Positions 1-13,124 of a stretch of DNA of 64,000 nucleotides are shown in pieces; within the stretch, counting starts at the first letter, position 1; each line of letters starts with the position of its first letter. The DNA comes from Cricetomys ansorgei (Eukaryota > Chordata > Mammalia > Rodentia > Nesomyidae). The DNA lies in contig JAMJFZ010001816.1 in NCBI GenBank assembly GCA_026225945.1, forward strand, positions 6,387,501-6,451,500, written 5' to 3'. The notes under the pieces are model-generated. The model did no database searches and was not told where the DNA came from. It was given only the letters and a program-made list of their open reading frames with translations. The position numbers were made by a program, and so were the translations under genes.

Positions 1-237
1 ATGTGCCTGTATATGTATGCAGGTGGGCATGTACATGAATGTATGCATGTATGTATTTTGTACAAGTGAATGATTGCATATATATGAATAGTGACTGTGT
101 GTTTATGTATGTTTGTATAAATGAGTGTATGTGAACATGGATGTATGTAGATGTGCAAACACACGTGAGCAATGTGTCCATATTTGTATGTGTGTATATG
201 CGTATATGTGTTCTTCTTCCCTTTCTTTTCTTAAAAA

Positions 238-390
238 ATTTTTTTGAGACAATGTTTCTCTGTGTAATCCTGGCTGTCCTGAAACTCACTCTGTAGACCA
301 GACTGGCCTTGAACTCATAGAGATCCACCTGCCTCTGCCTGCCACTGCTTCCCAAGTACTGAGATTAAAGGCTTGTGCTGTCACTTCCCC
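238..390 (-). mobile_element. B1 SINE
   Basis: Reversed B1 with the features gagacaatgtttctctgtg, ccttgaactcatagagatcc and gagattaaaggcttgtgctg. It includes the T-rich end. Confidence 0.9.
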
Positions 391-480
391 TATGTATGTG
401 TTTTCTATAAGCTTTCAAGGATAGTGCTTTTAATTTACTTTTAACACAACGAGACTCTGTAGATGTTTTAAATATAAGGT

Positions 481-715
481 TAAGGGCTGAGGACATGGCT
501 CAGTCAGTGAAGAGCTTGCTTTGCAAGTATGAGAATCTAAATTCAATTCTCAGCATCCTTGAGAAATCCAGGCGTCACAGGATAGTCCTGTAATTCCAGT
601 GCTAGGAAGGCAGAGACAGGAGGATCCCTGGGGTAGCTGCCCTGCCAGTCTTACCAAATTAGTGAGCTCTACATTCAGTAAAAAGGCCTTGTCTCAAAAG
701 ATAATATGAAGAGTG
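481..715 (+). mobile_element. B4-type SINE (tRNA-like head fused to B1-like tail)
   Basis: The head ggctgaggacatggctcagt has tRNA-like A-box text; the distal half ggaaggcagagacaggagga to gccttgtctcaaaag is B1-like. This is the layout of B4/RSINE1. It abuts the solo LTR at 741. Confidence 0.8.
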
Positions 716-740
716 ACGTAAGAAGATGCAAGACATCAAC

Positions 741-1063
741 GGTTGTAGAAGTTTATTTTTAGTTATGTATAAAATAATTGTTTTGTGCACTGTTGGGTGA
801 GGGCTGCCTAAGTCTTGGTGTTTTGTACCGTCTGCAAGTGTTGGATTTATGTGGGGATGATGGATTGCTCGTGATCTACATGTGCTATCACTAGAACACT
901 TGTGTCTCATTAAAAACACCTGAGATTAGATGCCCAGGGTTCCACTGTCTAGTATGGCGCTTGCCATGATGGTGGTTCCCTCTGCTGAGGTCTGGCAGGC
1001 TTGCACCTATGAATATGACTCCTTGTTGTCCTTGGTGAGTTGCCACAGCAGTGTACTACTACA
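741..1063 (+). mobile_element. Solo LTR, family A copy 1 (class II ERV-like)
   Basis: It is flanked by a perfect 6-bp duplication ATCAAC (735-740 and 1064-1069). It shares its whole length with the elements at 42346-42675 (reverse) and 59541-59877. The 5' end is ggttgtagaag, where the usual TG has changed to gg; the 3' end is ctactaca. No internal retroviral sequence flanks it. The 6-bp duplication fits a class II (ERVK-type) LTR; the named family was not identified. Confidence 0.85.
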
Positions 1064-1094
1064 ATCAACCTCTGATGTGCACGTGTGCATGTTT

Positions 1095-1095
<1 letters not shown>

Positions 1096-1140
<45 letters not shown>

Positions 1141-1147
1141 ACACACA
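1096..1147. repeat. (CA)n microsatellite
   Basis: About 25 CA units with one interruption (catac); short ORFs here on both strands are artefacts. Confidence 0.97.
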
Positions 1148-2884
1148 ACTTTCTTCTTTATAAAAAAAAAAAGCCTTCACTTTTTCTATCTCAAGTAGAA
1201 TAAAGTTATAATGCTTACAGACGGCCTTATATTATCTCATCAAATAAACCGTTCGTATTTCAGGTTCATTTTTGCCTTAAGGCATTTACACACAATACTC
1301 CAATTTTCTGGAATACTGTTACCATATTGTCTTTTTTTTCAAACAAGTAATTTTTGACTACCGAATGTGATTAAATCATACACACCCACTTGTCCTCAGT
1401 ACTACGAGCACCAAATACTCTTTTTAAAGTATAGCATATGTTGTTAGCTCAAAAATTGTGCCATTCACTTAGATATTTGTCTATGTCCTGCCTTTCCCTA
1501 GCTTGGAATGGAAGCCTCAAGTAGGCTAATTCTGCATCTGTTTTGTTCACATTCATCCCACCATTTGGCAGAGCCTAGTTCATTGGGCTTTGCTATTTTT
1601 GGACTTCAAGAATGTAAAAATACTGATGATATTTACACATGAGACAATGACTCACCCAGTTAAACTGCAAATGATATATCATTATAATAATTAGATTACC
1701 ACAATTAATTAGTTCACTTTTCTTTATTGACTTTATGCATTAAGAATTTAAATAACCTTATACAGTTACAGGACTCATTCATTGTTTAAAGGGACTGAAA
1801 TCTTCTTAATATAATGTTAGCAAATTCCTCAACCAACACCCTCAAAGGAAGGTCTTACGATGCTTGCTGATCTGTTATTTATTTGAACACTCAAATCATG
1901 CAATTGTAACCTAGGAATTTTTTCCTAAGACCATGTGATTCAAATCCCATAGACTTCATTGAGGTGAATCCCAGCAAGGACTAATCTGGAGTACAGCAAT
2001 GATTTCTGTGGGGTTAATTGTTTCATTATTACCACAATTAAAGTCCACATATTTTCTTTGCTGTCTTTAGTCTGAGTGTCACATTTTGAGACATCTGGAT
2101 CAAGCAAAAGCTTGGGTCAACATCTGGTTGCTCCTAAATACGGTATCTTTGATGTTGTGTAAATGAAACCTCAGAGACATCTTCGTGGGGTCATCAAGTG
2201 TGGGGAGAGAGTGCTAAAGCTTCCTCCTGTGGAGGCTCTTCTCCCCATGTGGCATCCTCTGTAGATCAGAGGAGCGTTTGCTGGTGAGACTTATGTGAAA
2301 AGCACATGCATATGCAATACGAAAAGCATCATTTTGGTAAGATCAGAAGCAGGCATGTAGTAAAGGCCAACAGTGAAGTACTCAAGTGTTTTCAGCAACT
2401 GTGGAGTTCATACTCCAGCCAATATGGCTTACATCTTGGTACATTTCAGAAACCTACTGACTTGTAGTTTTGTTACCGTTTGTTCCTAAAACAATCAGAT
2501 ACAATGTGTCATTCTAATGAATTATAAGTACCAAAAGTAGATACCAGCTTGTTTACAGTGCGTTTAAAACAAGTTGGTATATTTATCGTAATACAGTTTT
2601 GTAATAGAAAACTCGCCAATAAATGTCAATGCATATGGATTTTCAAGTTTATCTTACACATGTTGGAAGTTCCTACTAAGAGAGAATGTTTTCTGGAATA
2701 TTCTATGAGACAAATACATGGACTAATTTAAAAAGTGTTTTCTTTTGTATACTTGGCAGTGGTTAACCCAGTACCATTAGATGCACCAGAAAAAGAGAGA
2801 GTCCTAGTGAAATTATGCTAATAGCCAAAAGTGCCCAAGATTTAAATATTATTTCAGTGAGTTTCTGATACATATATTTACATA

Positions 2885-2918
2885 TATATGTGTATATATA
2901 TTTGTGTGTGTGTATGTA

Positions 2919-2955
<37 letters not shown>

Positions 2956-2970
2956 GTATATATATTTATA
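2885..2970. repeat. (TG)n/(TA)n compound microsatellite
   Basis: A central TG run is flanked by TATA-rich stretches on both sides, 380 bp upstream of the first Scel exon seen. Confidence 0.93.
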
Positions 2971-3346
2971 GTAGGCACCTTTTAGCAGTTGGATACTGAT
3001 AGCAGTGTGGAAATGTACGTTGTTCCTTCTGTGGCTGAACATATGATTAACAAAGGCCACATGGGAAGGATAGTCTTTTCCTTTCTTAGGGCAGGTCAGC
3101 TGCCTGCCTAGTGTGAGTGCTAATAGTGTGAAGAGTGTGAACATGCAGGTGTCTAGGAAGGAGTTTGCATGCGGCAGTACAAATATGTCTGTTTTTGTAT
3201 ATATGTATATATCCCTCCACAGTCACCATTAATTCTTTGGCATGATTTCAGTGAATGTCCATACTGTTTTTGAGCCTTAATTAATAGTTTCATTCTACTG
3301 GTTGCAAACCTACCATTAACCACTCCATTTCTTCATTGTTTTAAAG

Positions 3347-3406
3347 GGGCCAGAGCCTTGATAATCTGATCAAAGTCACCCCAGAAATGAACAGAAGTAA
3401 CCAAAG
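3347..3406 (+). CDS. Scel: Scel repeat exon, 60 bp
   Basis: It is bounded by an acceptor (tttaaag) and a donor (aaag|gtgaga). The first base completes a codon from the previous exon, followed by 19 codons and two bases of the next codon. The peptide is GQSLDNLIKVTPEMNRSNQ, a clear sciellin repeat. It is the first Scel exon I recognise in the window. Its ends are phase-matched with exon 6495-6545, so the two can be spliced directly (AG+G gives Arg). Confidence 0.93.
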
Positions 3407-6400
3407 GTGAGAGAATTATGTGTTATCCTTCTTCTTTCCTGCATCAACTTATAGCGCTTATGAAAGGAAGAGCTGGGAAACTTGGGCCCAGTAAGCCTGA
3501 TGCTCACTGCTTACTAACTGGGGTTCTGAGCAAGTCCATGACCACTGAGCTGCTGCTGGCCAGTCACAGCATGAAGATCATGTGCTTAATTCTATCCTTG
3601 GCAGCAGAGAGACAGAAGGATCAAGGGGTATAATAGTGATAAGATCAAACAAAACAGAAGTGCTCTAAATAGAAATTATTATCAAAACACCATTTATTTA
3701 TGACTACAAGATTAGCACGACTGCTTCTAGAGGCGGGGTAAGTTTTTGGGTAAACCATTGCTTTGTTCCAAAGAAAGCTAATGAAAAAGAAATCTCAATC
3801 GTTCTCTAATGTTAGGGTTTGTTTTGAGAATCAATGTGAAACTGAGCCAGCATGCGCTAATTTGTACGAAGGTGAGTTTTACTCCTTTAAGCTAAAGACT
3901 TTGACCAGTATTGATCTCTATCCAAATTTAATAGAAAAGTTTATGTTGAGGACATGCAGATTCACAGGATTCAAAGCAAAATGGCCAATTGATTTAACTT
4001 CTTCCTTTTCTGTTATTGAATGGGCTTTTGTTTATTTGGTCTGTTTAAAGTTCCAAGGGCCTTAATAATTTCATCAAGGTGAATTCGACAATGGGAAAAG
4101 TTTCCAAGGGTAAGATATATGTTCTTCCTCTTGGCTTCCTGCTGACCAGTAAGTGTGATGAAATCATTAGTTAAGTTGGCAGGTCCCAAGTGACATGCTC
4201 ACTCTGACGTCCTTATGTCCGAGAGGTTAGAGATGCTGTCAGTTAATTTCCAGTCCCATGAAGGGACCTGTGATCGTTGAGGTTCCAGTTCCGATACATG
4301 CAGAGCACATTGTTATTGACTGGCACCCCGATCTTTTAGAAAAGGATGGTACGGAAGGGGGAAAGCACTGCAGGCTCGAGCCACAGACACGCGTCTAGGT
4401 CTTGCCCCAATCTAGTCAGTCTGTTTGGATTTCGGCTTTTTCATTTTAAACTGAAGAACTGCAGCGGCCTGTTCACCGGACCGATTCAATTACTAAATTT
4501 CAACAAAATGGCTGGGGTCAAGGCTCTAGTGAATATTTTATAACAGAATATTTATCAGTTTTAACAAATAATTCCAACCATTTGATGTAACCGATATGGT
4601 TATTTCTTCCATAATTTGAAAGTCTTGACCACTCCACCAAAGCTGTGCCTGAAACCAACAGAGCTAACCAAGCATAAGGCTTACGGAACTTTCATCTCTC
4701 CTTTTTACCATATTCACTGTTAGGAAGCAGAGAACTGTCTACAGTGTCCTAAAGCATCCCCTAGGGGGGTACAAAATCAGAAGTGGGTATGTTACCAACC
4801 CACAGGCTGGTACTGGAACCCCTACACAGGGTTCCCTGGCTATGAACTGTGGCAGGGGACAGAATTCCTGGGAATACAGAGGTGAGCTCACTCCAGTGTA
4901 AAGTTTGTATTCCATGCTTGGTGCTTAAAGTGAATGGGAGAAGGCAGCATCCTGAAAGGACTTATGAAAACCACGCAGCTAAAATGACCAGAGTCTGCAG
5001 ATGACAAAAGATTCTCCCGTCTTCTTTCTCCATTTATTCCCTTTCTTCTTTTTGCCTAAAACCTAACCAATTCTAAAGTTAGGAAGTCACTTTAATGTGT
5101 GTGTGTGTGTGTGTGGTGTATGGCTATTCTCATGTATGTGTGTCTGTATGTAGGGGCTGACGCATGGAGTTTGTGTATGTGTAGACATCAAAGGTTATGT
5201 AGTGTGTTTTCCTCAGCTGCCCTCACAATTTATTCCTGAGGCAAAGTCTCTCACTTGATACCAATGCTCACTGATTAGGCTAGCCGAGCTAGGATTCACC
5301 TTACCGAGCTAGCCAGCATGCTCTGGGGATCTTCTGTCTGTTCTCTCAAGATCTGTCTTACCTGCCTAGCATCTCACGTGGGTGCTAGGAAACCAAATTA
5401 CAGGCTTTATGCTTGTGTACTAAGTGTTATCCACTGAGGTATGTCCCTAGCCTAGGAGGCCATATTCAAAAAAAACATACAGTTCATTGAAAAATAAAAA
5501 TTATATTTATCTTTCATATAGAAAGAACTTTCTCTATGACATACCATGTTAAGTAGACAAAGAAACATAGCCAAACTGTAAGCATGCATTGCTATATCAG
5601 CTCAAATTGAGTTAGATATGAATGGGATGTAGATATGTGCCTTCTTCAAAACTGTTTCCTGTCTCTTCCAGGTTGTTTTCTGCTCTCTGTTTTACAATGT
5701 ATAGCTAATAGCAAAGTTTATACAGGCTAGACCAGAAGTTGGCAGATTTTCAAAGATCTAAATAGCAAATAAATTAGATGTGAAAGGCCAAAGTAATTTA
5801 TCACTTAACTTCATAATCCTGCCGCTATCATGAAAGCAAATAAAAAATACCTTGTAAATAAATGATAGTCTTTGTGTTCCAATCTTTATTATAAAACCAG
5901 TATGCAAGAGGAATTTGGCCTGGCTAGGGATGGGGGTGGAGTGCTTAGTCAGATGATCCCTAGCCTAGATAGTTTGCATCTGGAACGGAGAGGTGATTCA
6001 ATTCATAGTGTAGTTGAAGGAACTTCTCGAATACCACCACCTGCCTTTGCCTTGCACAAATGACTTCATCATAGTTATACTGAGCTGAAGATGTTGCCAT
6101 CCTGTATCTGATCTTTAGCGCTAGGTTGTCCTGAGATCTTATAACCCAAATAAAAGTAAAACCTTACTGTCAGACACTAAACTTAGAGACCAAATAGATA
6201 CTTATAGTGACAGTGTGAAATCCAATACCAAGCTCTGAAGCTTCTGTTCTGAATGGCTGTTCTGACTGTAGAGCATTCATGGGCATGTATAAACTTTGCG
6301 TCTGGTTCATTTTGGTGTGTGATTTTTTTTTTATTTGCAAATTTTTATATAATAAAATTTGTTTAAGAAAAGAATTCAAATCATGCTGGAGTTTTTAATT

Positions 6401-7521
6401 ACTAAATATTAATTCGATTTGATATTAAGGTTGAAAAGTATAAAATGGTTGTTCTTAGTTAACCTTGTCAGTGATTGCAATGTAATACTTTTAGGAATCA
6501 AGACCCAAACAGTCTTACCAAGGTGACCCCCTCAGCAAACAAAAGGTAAGTTTTGAGAGATTAATGATTGATCAACCCTCTGATTTATGTAAAAGGAGTA
6601 CAATTATTTGGCTAAAGATGTTTCAAATGAGAGCATAAAAAATGAGGACATGCTTCGTTGATCTGTAAAATACTAGACAAGGTTTTCTTTTATTATTGCT
6701 TCCATTTGCTTTATTACAATATTGTTTAAGATGCTAATCCTGATGCTAATTCTGTATAATTACTACTTGAGAAATTCCCTTTGACACAATAATCACATAA
6801 GTAGGTTAATACTGCAAATTCTTAGTTAATAAATTATAAGCATATAAAAATGAATAAACTGTAGAATACGTTTGTTTCTCTCTCATAATCACAAGGATTA
6901 ATATTTAAATGATTTATGAGAAGACCGGCAACATAACGGGTGTATACATAATTAGACTATTTTTGCATGACATTGAAATTACTTCTGCTCTTGAGAAATT
7001 AAGACCATTTACATATTGGGAGCCATAGTTAACAGAAGCATGGCAGAGAGAGTCCAAGCTATCTCTCACAAAGCCGCTGTGAAGATAATATTGATTTGGG
7101 ACATGTGCATTGAAGGAGCTACTGTGAACGCGTGTGAGAAGGTGTTCAAGGAAAGCGTGCAGAGTTCACCTGCAGTTGTCCTGAGCACCATCTGAAGCAG
7201 GTCCAGGGCAAGAGCGAGAGCACAGGCCGCACTTGTTCAGAGGTCCAATTTGGTTTGCCTTCATTTCTTGGGAATTTGGCCCCAGGAACTGTCTTAACCC
7301 TTACAAAGCTCTTCTTTATAAGGGACGGTACTATCTACCCCTACGATCTCAGAACTTAGGGTTAAGGCAAGAGAACTTAGAGTTCAAGAGCAGCCTGCTT
7401 ACCAGGTAGGAGGGAGACTCTGTCTGAAAACAAAACAATATCCAAAAGTAATTAATGATCAGAGGTAGACACTTTTTAGCACTTCACCTTTTGTTCTATA
7501 TTCCCATTGCACATGTGCGCG

Positions 7522-7557
<36 letters not shown>

Positions 7558-9944
7558 TGCACACTCACGTGCACGCGCGTGCACACACACACACTGATTT
7601 CTTATTGACTTTGACCCTTTCTTTTCCTTTGTTTTAGCAATCAACACGGTCTTGATGAACTTATTAATATAAGCTCCAAAGCTGTCAAAACTACCGCTGG
7701 GTAAGGAAATATATATGCTTTGTTTTTTTCTTAACTGAAAATATGAATATAAACAGCAAACTGATTTTATGGGGAAATTGAATGAAATTCTAAAAATATC
7801 TTCGCTATTTGTATATGTACCTGGAAGCTTACATGTTACCTTCAGTATTTAGATCCAGCAAAGCACAGAAAGCTGAAAATCGTATTTAGAGGAGTCTCCT
7901 CTGAGTCCTACGTAAGGCGGTAGATGGGAACAGCCGGGAAGGGGGAACAGGGACACAGCTGGGGAGGGCCTGTCGCGTTCTATTTGGTTTGTAAAGAATT
8001 AATGCTAAACTTCTGCTTCTGAAGTTTATCAATCAATAATCTCTCAAATCTTTGTTTGCTGAGGGGGTCACCTTGGTAAGACTGTCTGGGTCTTGATTCC
8101 TAAAAGTATTACATTGCAATCACTGACAAGGTTAACTAAGAACAACCATTTTATACTTTTCAACCTTAATATCAAATCGAATTAATATTTAGTAATTAAA
8201 AACTCCAGCATGATTTGAATTCTTTTCTCAAACAAATTTTATTATATAAAAATTTGCAAGTAAAAAAAATCACACACCAAAATGAACCAGACACTCATGT
8301 AGCCAGATACCTCATTCGATACATCGTTTCTTCTTTGTGGAGACAGTAGAAACCTTATAAAGTTTATTATTCCTCAGAGGGCTTATGCTTACAAAGGGGC
8401 TATGGAGTTAAATTTAATAATTCTTTAAGTAGTGTCTCTAAGATAATTAAACTCACTTCTTGTCTCTGATTACATACAGCTCACATTATCAATGCACACA
8501 CACAAACACACATTATATACATTTTATGTAAAGTCAGGAACAGTTTCATAATCCATTTTTAAGTTGTGTTGATGCTTACAAAAAAAATCATAAAACCTTG
8601 CCGACAGAATGGAGGAAGCTTGGAAAAATCTCAGACCAGCTGACGGGAACAATTTTGAGAATCACCGTTTCAGCCCAGTCTATTTCGCGGAAGAGGGAAT
8701 AAGGACTCAGACAGGTCAAGCGATTTTGCCGGGGTCACCGAGAAATCAAGGGAAGATGGATAGCAGCTCTCGGATCGCTTAGGCAGTAAATAATTACTGA
8801 GCACCTACTGGGTTCACTGCTATCACTAGGTATCATTTGCTTCCATGTTAGGTATAATTACAGGCCACGGACACGGAAAGAGATTGCAGTCGTCACACTC
8901 AATCTTATGAACAGCAGGCAATTAGCATAGATTAAAGCTAATTATGTACCAGGGGCACAGAGATGTTACTCTAAGACAATAATAGGTTGTCAGTTTAATA
9001 TATTAAATTCGGGAGCCCTCGCGTACTGCTGGCTGAATATAGAACGCATTGTCAGTGAATTGCATTTAAGAAGAAGAAAAAAAAGTGAAATGAAAAGATG
9101 TTGTAATAAATGCAGTGACATTTGTATTTATACTCCTGGTGTCCTGGGCTAGATGTCAGAAAGGACAGAGTTGTAGGCGGTATTCAGTCCAAAGCTCCTT
9201 ATTTACAGATGACTGTAATGAGGCTTGGGTGCAAATTCTGTCTTGTGTGAGGCCTGTTTCCACAGCACATAGACTCCAGTCTTCAAATAAATGGAGGTTC
9301 ATTAAATACCTTGGGAAATACAGGATGCTGCAAGGATAGGACTGTGACTTTGCTGAGGGACAGCTAGGAAGTGTCCCTTAGTGGTCTGACAGGGTCAGTT
9401 GAAAGATCACATAGGGGCAACATTAGTGCAAGGGTGTAGATGACTACCATACACCCCAGGATCCTAACCGCCATGGAAATGATACCTAAATATCCAGTAC
9501 ATCCTCCACCCCATCCATAACACAAATACAAATCAGGAATTTGAGTAGAAAAGACATTATATTTTCCCAGGTTGAATTTAAACATTGAATTCCTTTGTTT
9601 ATCGGATCCAGGGCCTGGAAACTGTATTTGGTGTTTTCAGTTCATTGAGATAAGTCACGTCTGCCACTCAGTGAGAGAATTCAGTGCCGTTGCTTAGGTC
9701 CTTGCTGTGGTGAGACAGTGCTGCCTTTTTAAAATCAGTGGTGGCACATAGCGTGTCTTTATATCTGCTGGGCTTTTGTCTCTCACACTTTGGGAATGCC
9801 CCTTATTCAAGTTTAATAGTTAATTTAATAAGTAGCAATCAGCAGTCACAGAATGAATCAAATTTTAAAGTTCTAATCTTGTCAGGGCATTGTTTATTTC
9901 AATTTGTTTCTCTCCCCCCTCTTTCTTTCTCTCCCTCTCTTGCT

Positions 9945-9981
<37 letters not shown>

Positions 9982-12900
9982 GGTGTTCTTACTGGGCTTT
10001 ATATAATACTGGCTTGGATATCACTGTTTTCGCCTTATAGATCAAAAATCTTGTTTCATGCTCAGTAGACCATGTAGAAAAAGAAGCTTTGACATTTGTT
10101 TTTGCATTTTCTGTCCTTTTTAAAAATTATGCTCATGGAGAGTACATGCAGGCACACAGAAATTCATTGTGATTGATCCTAAATGTAAACAGGCTGTGAC
10201 TTTTAAACACACCCTTCCCTTCCAAGCTTTTATTCCTTACTATTTCTTTTTCCTTTTAGTATATTAGGATAATATACTAAATAATATACTTCATTTTAAA
10301 TGGTTGCATATTTATCACCATTTAGTTTTTTTTAAACAGTTTCCAGCCTCTATTATCTCATTAAATCTTCTCAGCACTTATTTTGTAATGAAATGCTTTC
10401 AATTAATTTATTCTGAGAAATTATGTTTTCAGTAGTGCTCACTTGCCAACCATTCTTTCCATTATGTTTATGGATTTTTAAAATTGAAAATATTATTCTT
10501 GAGAATAATTCAATACAGTAAAAATTCAGGTTGAGTTTTCCATCTAGCAGGGAGATCTGAGAACTCTGAAAAGATATTCCCAGGGTGGACAGACATTCCA
10601 TGTAGAGGCTCGGGAGGAAGCTGGCCTATGCCCCGACCTTGCTGGTGACTCAGTGCTAAATGGCATCCTCTCTGTTTAACTCTGTAGAAACCATCTTGAT
10701 TAATAAAATATGTCTTCAAATTTGTCAACCCAAAAGGGAGTGTTGAAGCGAAGGGGACCCAGGCAAGCTGCTGTCCCAGATGGTACTGGAAGAAGATGCT
10801 GTCAGTCTTGCGATCATTGGGCCATGGCACTTGACATGAACTTCTCTGAGGATATATTTATAAAATGTTAAAGAACGAATAATCCAATTAAAGTAGGCAA
10901 ATGAGCTGGATAGACTCTACTTAAAAGAAGTACAAACGCCTAATAACCTAGCAGAAAGACACTTGATATCATTAGTCATAAGTGAAATGTAAATTAAGAC
11001 TACTTTGGATTCTACTGTAGTCAAAATGTCTATTATAAATTTAAAAAAAAAAACAAAAACATCAAACTCAAACCATAAACAAACAAAATTCCAAATGCTG
11101 TGAGCATAAGGGGAAAGCCACCCTGATACATTATTTGTGGGAATGGAAATTAGTCCACACTTCATGGGAATCATTATGATGTTCCCTTAAAGAACTAAAA
11201 TCAGAGCTGTCACAGGACCCAGCTATTCAACTCTTGGGGATATATATGGAATGTCAGCCTTCAAAAAGGACACTTTAATGCAATTAAGTGGGGTTTGTAT
11301 CTTGATGAAAGCATGGTTTGTTTTTTTTTAAAAAAAAGCCAAAACTAGAAATAAGAAAGTGAAGGAAGATTATTACCTGTACCAGGTAAGGAAAACAGGG
11401 GAATCATTTTCGAAGCAATAGTTTCCTTAACCGAGGGACCATATTGTTGAGAAAGCTTGTGCATATCCACCTTGAAGAGCAGTTTGAGGGCTGACACATT
11501 GCTCGGCACAACGTGAGCATCAATGAGAAATCTCAGTTTCAGGTTGTAGAGCTCAGGAAAGACAGGTGGGCACACTTAGCTAATTTCCCCAAAAGTTTTA
11601 GCAGAGAGGTCAAAGGAAAAGATATTTAGAAGGCATGTTATTGTAGAAGTTGTTCCCAAAGTTGTAGCTTTGACAGTACTGTCTTTGGGCTTTATTGTTG
11701 TGAAGGGACACCAGAACCACAGCAATCTTTATAAAGGAAAACATTTAATTGGGGCTGGCTTCCATTTCAGAGGGTTAGTCCATTGTCATTACAGAGGAAA
11801 GCACGGTGGCATGCAGACAGACATGGTGCTGGAGAAGGAGCTGAGCGTTCTACATCTAGATTGGCAGGTAGTAGGAGCAAGAGGGTGTATCACTGGACCT
11901 TGATTGAGCTTCCGAAACCTCAAAGCCCACCCCCCGGTGACATATTTTCTCCAACAAGGCTATATATACCTTCTAATAGCTCCACTACTGATGAGCCTTT
12001 AAGGGCCACTTTCATTCAAACCATAAGTACCTGCACACCCATGTTTGTTACGGCACTCTTCATGGCAGCTAAGATATAGAATCAGACTAGCTGCCCACCA
12101 CAAATGAATAGACACAGAAAATAGATTAGTGCATATACATATGCATGTATTTATGTGAGTACTGTTCAGCCACAAAAAACAAAATCGCATCTTTACCAGG
12201 AAAGTGACTGGAACTAGAAGGGGTGAGGAGATCAGAGCATGATCAAAGCAGGTTATGGAGAGGTCACAATGATATTCAATGGTTTGTATGATCACAATGT
12301 GCTAATAATTATAGTTGAAGGGGTCAGAGGGCTACTTCGAATGCCCACTTCCCAGCCCTCGAGACTGGAGTTATACCAAAGAGCTTGATAATATGAGCCC
12401 AGTGGTGTAAATACTGTTCTGTAGTTGAGAAAAAAACAAAACAAAACGAACAAACATACATACATACAAACAAACAAACAAAAGTAACCAGTGGCTCCTC
12501 AAGAGGAGAGTAGACAGTTTATAGAGGAGCATGTATGTAACTTAACAATGAACACCTGAGCTCAGTTCAGTCCTTCAGTCATTGTAAACGTATGATTTTG
12601 ATGGCCTGCTCGAAATACCTCTGCTAGGTTATTGTTCAGGATGTCCCAGCTTTTGAGCTCCTATTTTTAATATTGATATGACCTTTAAAATGGCAAAGGC
12701 TTGAGAATCAGCTTTGTGTCTTCATAACGTTGACACAATGAAATGTAAAAAGGTCCGTTCTTCGATGCTCTCTGTGGAGTGCTGAAGGTGCATGCCCTGG
12801 TAGGCTGCCTGGGAACGAAATGCCTGGACTCAGAGCAAGGTCTCCTGTCAGTGCAATTCTTCCTGCCCTGGGCTTGGTTGGAGAGACAACATTACTGTTC

Positions 12901-13078
12901 TCTACCACAACAATGTATCCCAAAACGTAATCATTTCCTCCTGTAAGAGCTGTTCACGATGGCTCTAAATCCTGTTCTCTCTAACCCTTAGTGCTTTGTC
13001 TTTTTCCCCTTAAAGACATCAAGATCTTGATAAGTTCATCAAAGTAAAACCTGATGTTCTGACAAACAACCAGAGGTA

Positions 13079-13124
<46 letters not shown>

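Larger units (their letters stand above)
1..3346 (+). other. Scel: Scel intron, upstream part
   Basis: It opens with a degenerate (TGTA)n stretch (1-210), then B1, B4 and the solo LTR at 741. From about 1150 to 2880 it is AT-rich unique DNA in which I see no exon with both splice sites. Confidence 0.7.
8293..13015 (+). other. Scel: Scel intron with L1 and LTR inserts
   Basis: Between 8293 and 10870 it is mostly unique AT-rich sequence, with a MIR/L2-like piece and a CT tract. 10870-12265 is nested mobile DNA. 12265-13015 shows nothing recognisable. No further sciellin repeat was found by eye. Confidence 0.6.

Noticed and set aside
3763..4065. 100-codon ORF before and over the decayed Scel exon
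   Set aside because: It runs in intron sequence in a frame different from the repeat unit; no domain.
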